A stretch of 64,000 nt of DNA from Nitrogeniibacter mangrovi (GTDB lineage Bacteria > Pseudomonadota > Gammaproteobacteria > Burkholderiales > Rhodocyclaceae), in assembly GCF_010983895.1 (NCBI RefSeq), contig NZ_CP048836.1:434001-498000 (forward strand), read 5' to 3'. The notes beneath the pieces are model-generated. The model ran no database searches. It had not been told where the DNA came from and saw only the letters and a list, made by a program, of their open reading frames with translations. This document shows, one piece after another, positions 62,706-64,000 of the stretch (positions are counted from its first letter, which is position 1; every line of letters starts with the position of its first letter). The position numbers and the translations under genes are program-made.

Positions 62706-63671
62706 ATGAACAAGCTAGTAACCGCCCTTGCCGCGTCGGCACTGCTGATGTCCGCGGCGCCCACCGTGAGTGCGGCGCAGCAGTTCGTGTCGATCGGTAC
62801 CGGTGGCGTGACCGGGGTCTACTACCCCACCGGCGGCGCCATCTGTCGTCTGGTCAACAAGCACCGCAAGGAACACGGCATCCGCTGTTCGGCCGAATCC
62901 ACCGGGGGTTCGGTGTACAACATCAACTCCGTGCGTGCCGGCGAGCTGGAATTCGGTGTCGCCCAGTCCGACTGGCAGTACCACGCCTATCACGGCACCT
63001 CCAAGTTTGCCGAACAGGGCCCATTCGAGAAGCTGCGTTCGGTGTTCTCGATCCATCCCGAGCCTTTCACCGTGCTTGCCCGCAAGGACAGTGGCATCAC
63101 CAAGTTCGAGGATATCAAGGGCAAGAAGGTCAATGTGGGCAATCCGGGCTCCGGCCAGCGGGCGACCATGGAAGTGGTGATGAAGGCCTTCGGCATGACC
63201 ATGGACGACTTCGCCGTGGCCGCCGAGCTCAAGGGCTCTGAGATGGCGCAGGCGGTGTGCGACGGCAAGATCGACGTCATGGTCTACACCGTGGGCCATC
63301 CGGCCGCGGCGATCACCGAGGCGACCACCACCTGCGACCTGAACCTGGTGAACGTGGTCGGCCCGCAGATCGACAAGCTCGTCGCCGACAATCCCTTCTA
63401 TCGCAAGGCGGTCATCCCGGGCGGCATGTACGCCGGCAATCCCGAGGACACCACCACCTTCGGGGTGGGGGCGACGCTGATCACCTCGGCCGACGTCCCG
63501 GACGAGGTGGTCTATACCGTGGTCAAGGCGGTGTTCGACAACTTCGCCGACTTCAAGAAGCTGCACCCGGCCTTCGCTAACCTGAAGGAGGCGGAGATGA
63601 TCAAGGACGGCCTGTCGGCGCCGCTGCACCCGGGCGCGATCAAGTACTACAAGGAACGCGGCTGGATGTGA
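62706..63671 (+). CDS. TAXI-family TRAP transporter substrate-binding protein
   Basis: This 321-residue protein has a signal peptide ([15 protein letters not shown], then AQQ). The mature part starts [25 protein letters not shown], the TAXI signature. [42 protein letters not shown] and a C-terminal [10 protein letters not shown] complete the fold. TAXI proteins deliver small organic acids such as glutamate or aromatic acids to a fused TRAP permease; the ligand is unknown. The ATG at 62706 has AAGGAGG seven bases upstream. Confidence 0.92.
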   Translation: MNKLVTALAASALLMSAAPTVSAAQQFVSIGTGGVTGVYYPTGGAICRLVNKHRKEHGIRCSAESTGGSVYNINSVRAGELEFGVAQSDWQYHAYHGTSKFAEQGPFEKLRSVFSIHPEPFTVLARKDSGITKFEDIKGKKVNVGNPGSGQRATMEVVMKAFGMTMDDFAVAAELKGSEMAQAVCDGKIDVMVYTVGHPAAAITEATTTCDLNLVNVVGPQIDKLVADNPFYRKAVIPGGMYAGNPEDTTTFGVGATLITSADVPDEVVYTVVKAVFDNFADFKKLHPAFANLKEAEMIKDGLSAPLHPGAIKYYKERGWM

Positions 63672-63692
63672 TGGCCTGAGCCATCGAGACAA

Positions 63693-63726
63693 GGGGCGCG
63701 GCCGGCGGTCGACGCCCCCGTTTTTT
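63693..63726 (+). terminator. terminator-like hairpin between TAXI binding protein and permease
   Basis: GGGGCG and CGCCCC pair around a 14-base GC-rich loop, followed by CG and six T. It lies in the 74-base gap between the two transporter genes and could make the binding protein more abundant than the permease. Confidence 0.65.
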
Positions 63727-63745
63727 CCCCAGGGGAGCACAGCGG

Positions 63746-64000
63746 ATGGACGCGCACGCCCGGAGCAAGACCGAAGCGCTCGAGGAGATGGTCGCCGAGA
63801 TCGAGTCGGGATCGCGCCACCCGGCGGGCCCGGTGGGCCTGTTCCTCTCGGCGCTGGCCCTGCTGTGGTCGCTGTTCCAGCTCTACGTGGCCTCCGGTGT
63901 GCCGTTCTGGCTGTCGGAGACCGTCGGCCTCAATGTGGTGTTCAACAACCAGGAGGTGCGCCAGGTGCACCTGGCCTTTGCCATGGCCCTGTGTGCGCTG
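63746..64000 (+). CDS. TRAP transporter permease (fused), N-terminal part
   Basis: From the ATG at 63746, with GGGGAGCA upstream, the frame runs without a stop off the right edge (85 codons). It has an N-terminal hydrophilic start (SKTEALEEMVAEIESGSRHP) followed by membrane segments GLFLSALALLWSLFQLYVAS and the LTFAMAL-like VHLAFAMALCAL. This matches the beginning of the fused 4TM/12TM permeases that accompany TAXI binding proteins. The rest lies outside the window. Confidence 0.85.
   Translation, partial: MDAHARSKTEALEEMVAEIESGSRHPAGPVGLFLSALALLWSLFQLYVASGVPFWLSETVGLNVVFNNQEVRQVHLAFAMALCAL

Overview
This window is a GC-rich, densely packed piece of chromosome from a betaproteobacterium, most likely Rhodocyclales (Azoarcus/Thauera-like). 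I infer this from the gene orders midA-pteridine reductase-ttcA, lptB-rpoN-hpf-ptsN-hprK and slt-NDUFA9-like-cca, from riboflavin and oxygen-independent ubiquinone genes, and from codon use. No tRNA, rRNA, CRISPR array, insertion sequence or prophage was seen. Most of the sequence is core metabolism and housekeeping, with two accessory blocks of special interest.

Layout. 1-12.2 kb: an edge gene, a YqaA-like membrane protein, ilvA, a hemerythrin and a lipoprotein cytochrome c', a ceramidase-like protein, 5-formyl-THF cyclo-ligase, soluble lytic transglycosylase, an NDUFA9-like protein, cca without an HD domain, a PBP1C-like protein with a dead transpeptidase domain, and an alpha/beta hydrolase. 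12.2-16.5 kb: midA, pteridine reductase, ttcA, a cyclase-like/FHA protein and psiF. 16.6-24.2 kb (minus strand): thiL-pgpA-pncC-recA-recX-lptB-rpoN-hpf-ptsN-hprK, with a LexA-type operator before recA. 24.2-29.3 kb: the operon for the osmolyte N-acetylglutaminylglutamine amide (NAGGN), preceded by a roughly 270-nt leader rich in hairpins and ended by a strong terminator. 29.4-34.8 kb (minus): a secreted phosphatase and the riboflavin operon ribE-ribBA-ribH-nusB. 34.9-45.2 kb: an AraC regulator, a PEBP-like protein, dsbD, cutA, an ABC-2 exporter whose permease and ATPase genes are separated by queF and two others, GST, a hydrolase, a ferredoxin-like protein and a VanZ protein. 45.3-51.0 kb (minus): ubiT-ubiV-ubiU behind a perfect FNR/Anr-type box, a sodium:solute symporter and ubiB.

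51.0-58.2 kb is the standout accessory block: a metacaspase, an 1819-residue protein joining two alpha/beta-hydrolase domains to a CHAT protease domain and TPR-like helices, and an M15 peptidoglycan peptidase without a signal peptide. The three genes are co-directional behind one candidate promoter and lie between the core genes ubiB and argS. The enzyme set (two caspase-fold proteases, lipase-like hydrolases, a cell-wall peptidase) looks like a cell-suicide or conflict system; that role is inference. 58.2-64.0 kb returns to core functions: argS, a SPOR protein, dsbA, an SDR, a PilZ-like protein and the start of a TAXI-TRAP transporter with a terminator-like hairpin between binding protein and permease.

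Physiology. ubiTUV under an FNR-type site, cytochrome c', hemerythrin, DsbA/DsbD and a TRAP transporter fit a facultatively anaerobic respirer. The NAGGN operon adds osmotic stress tolerance.
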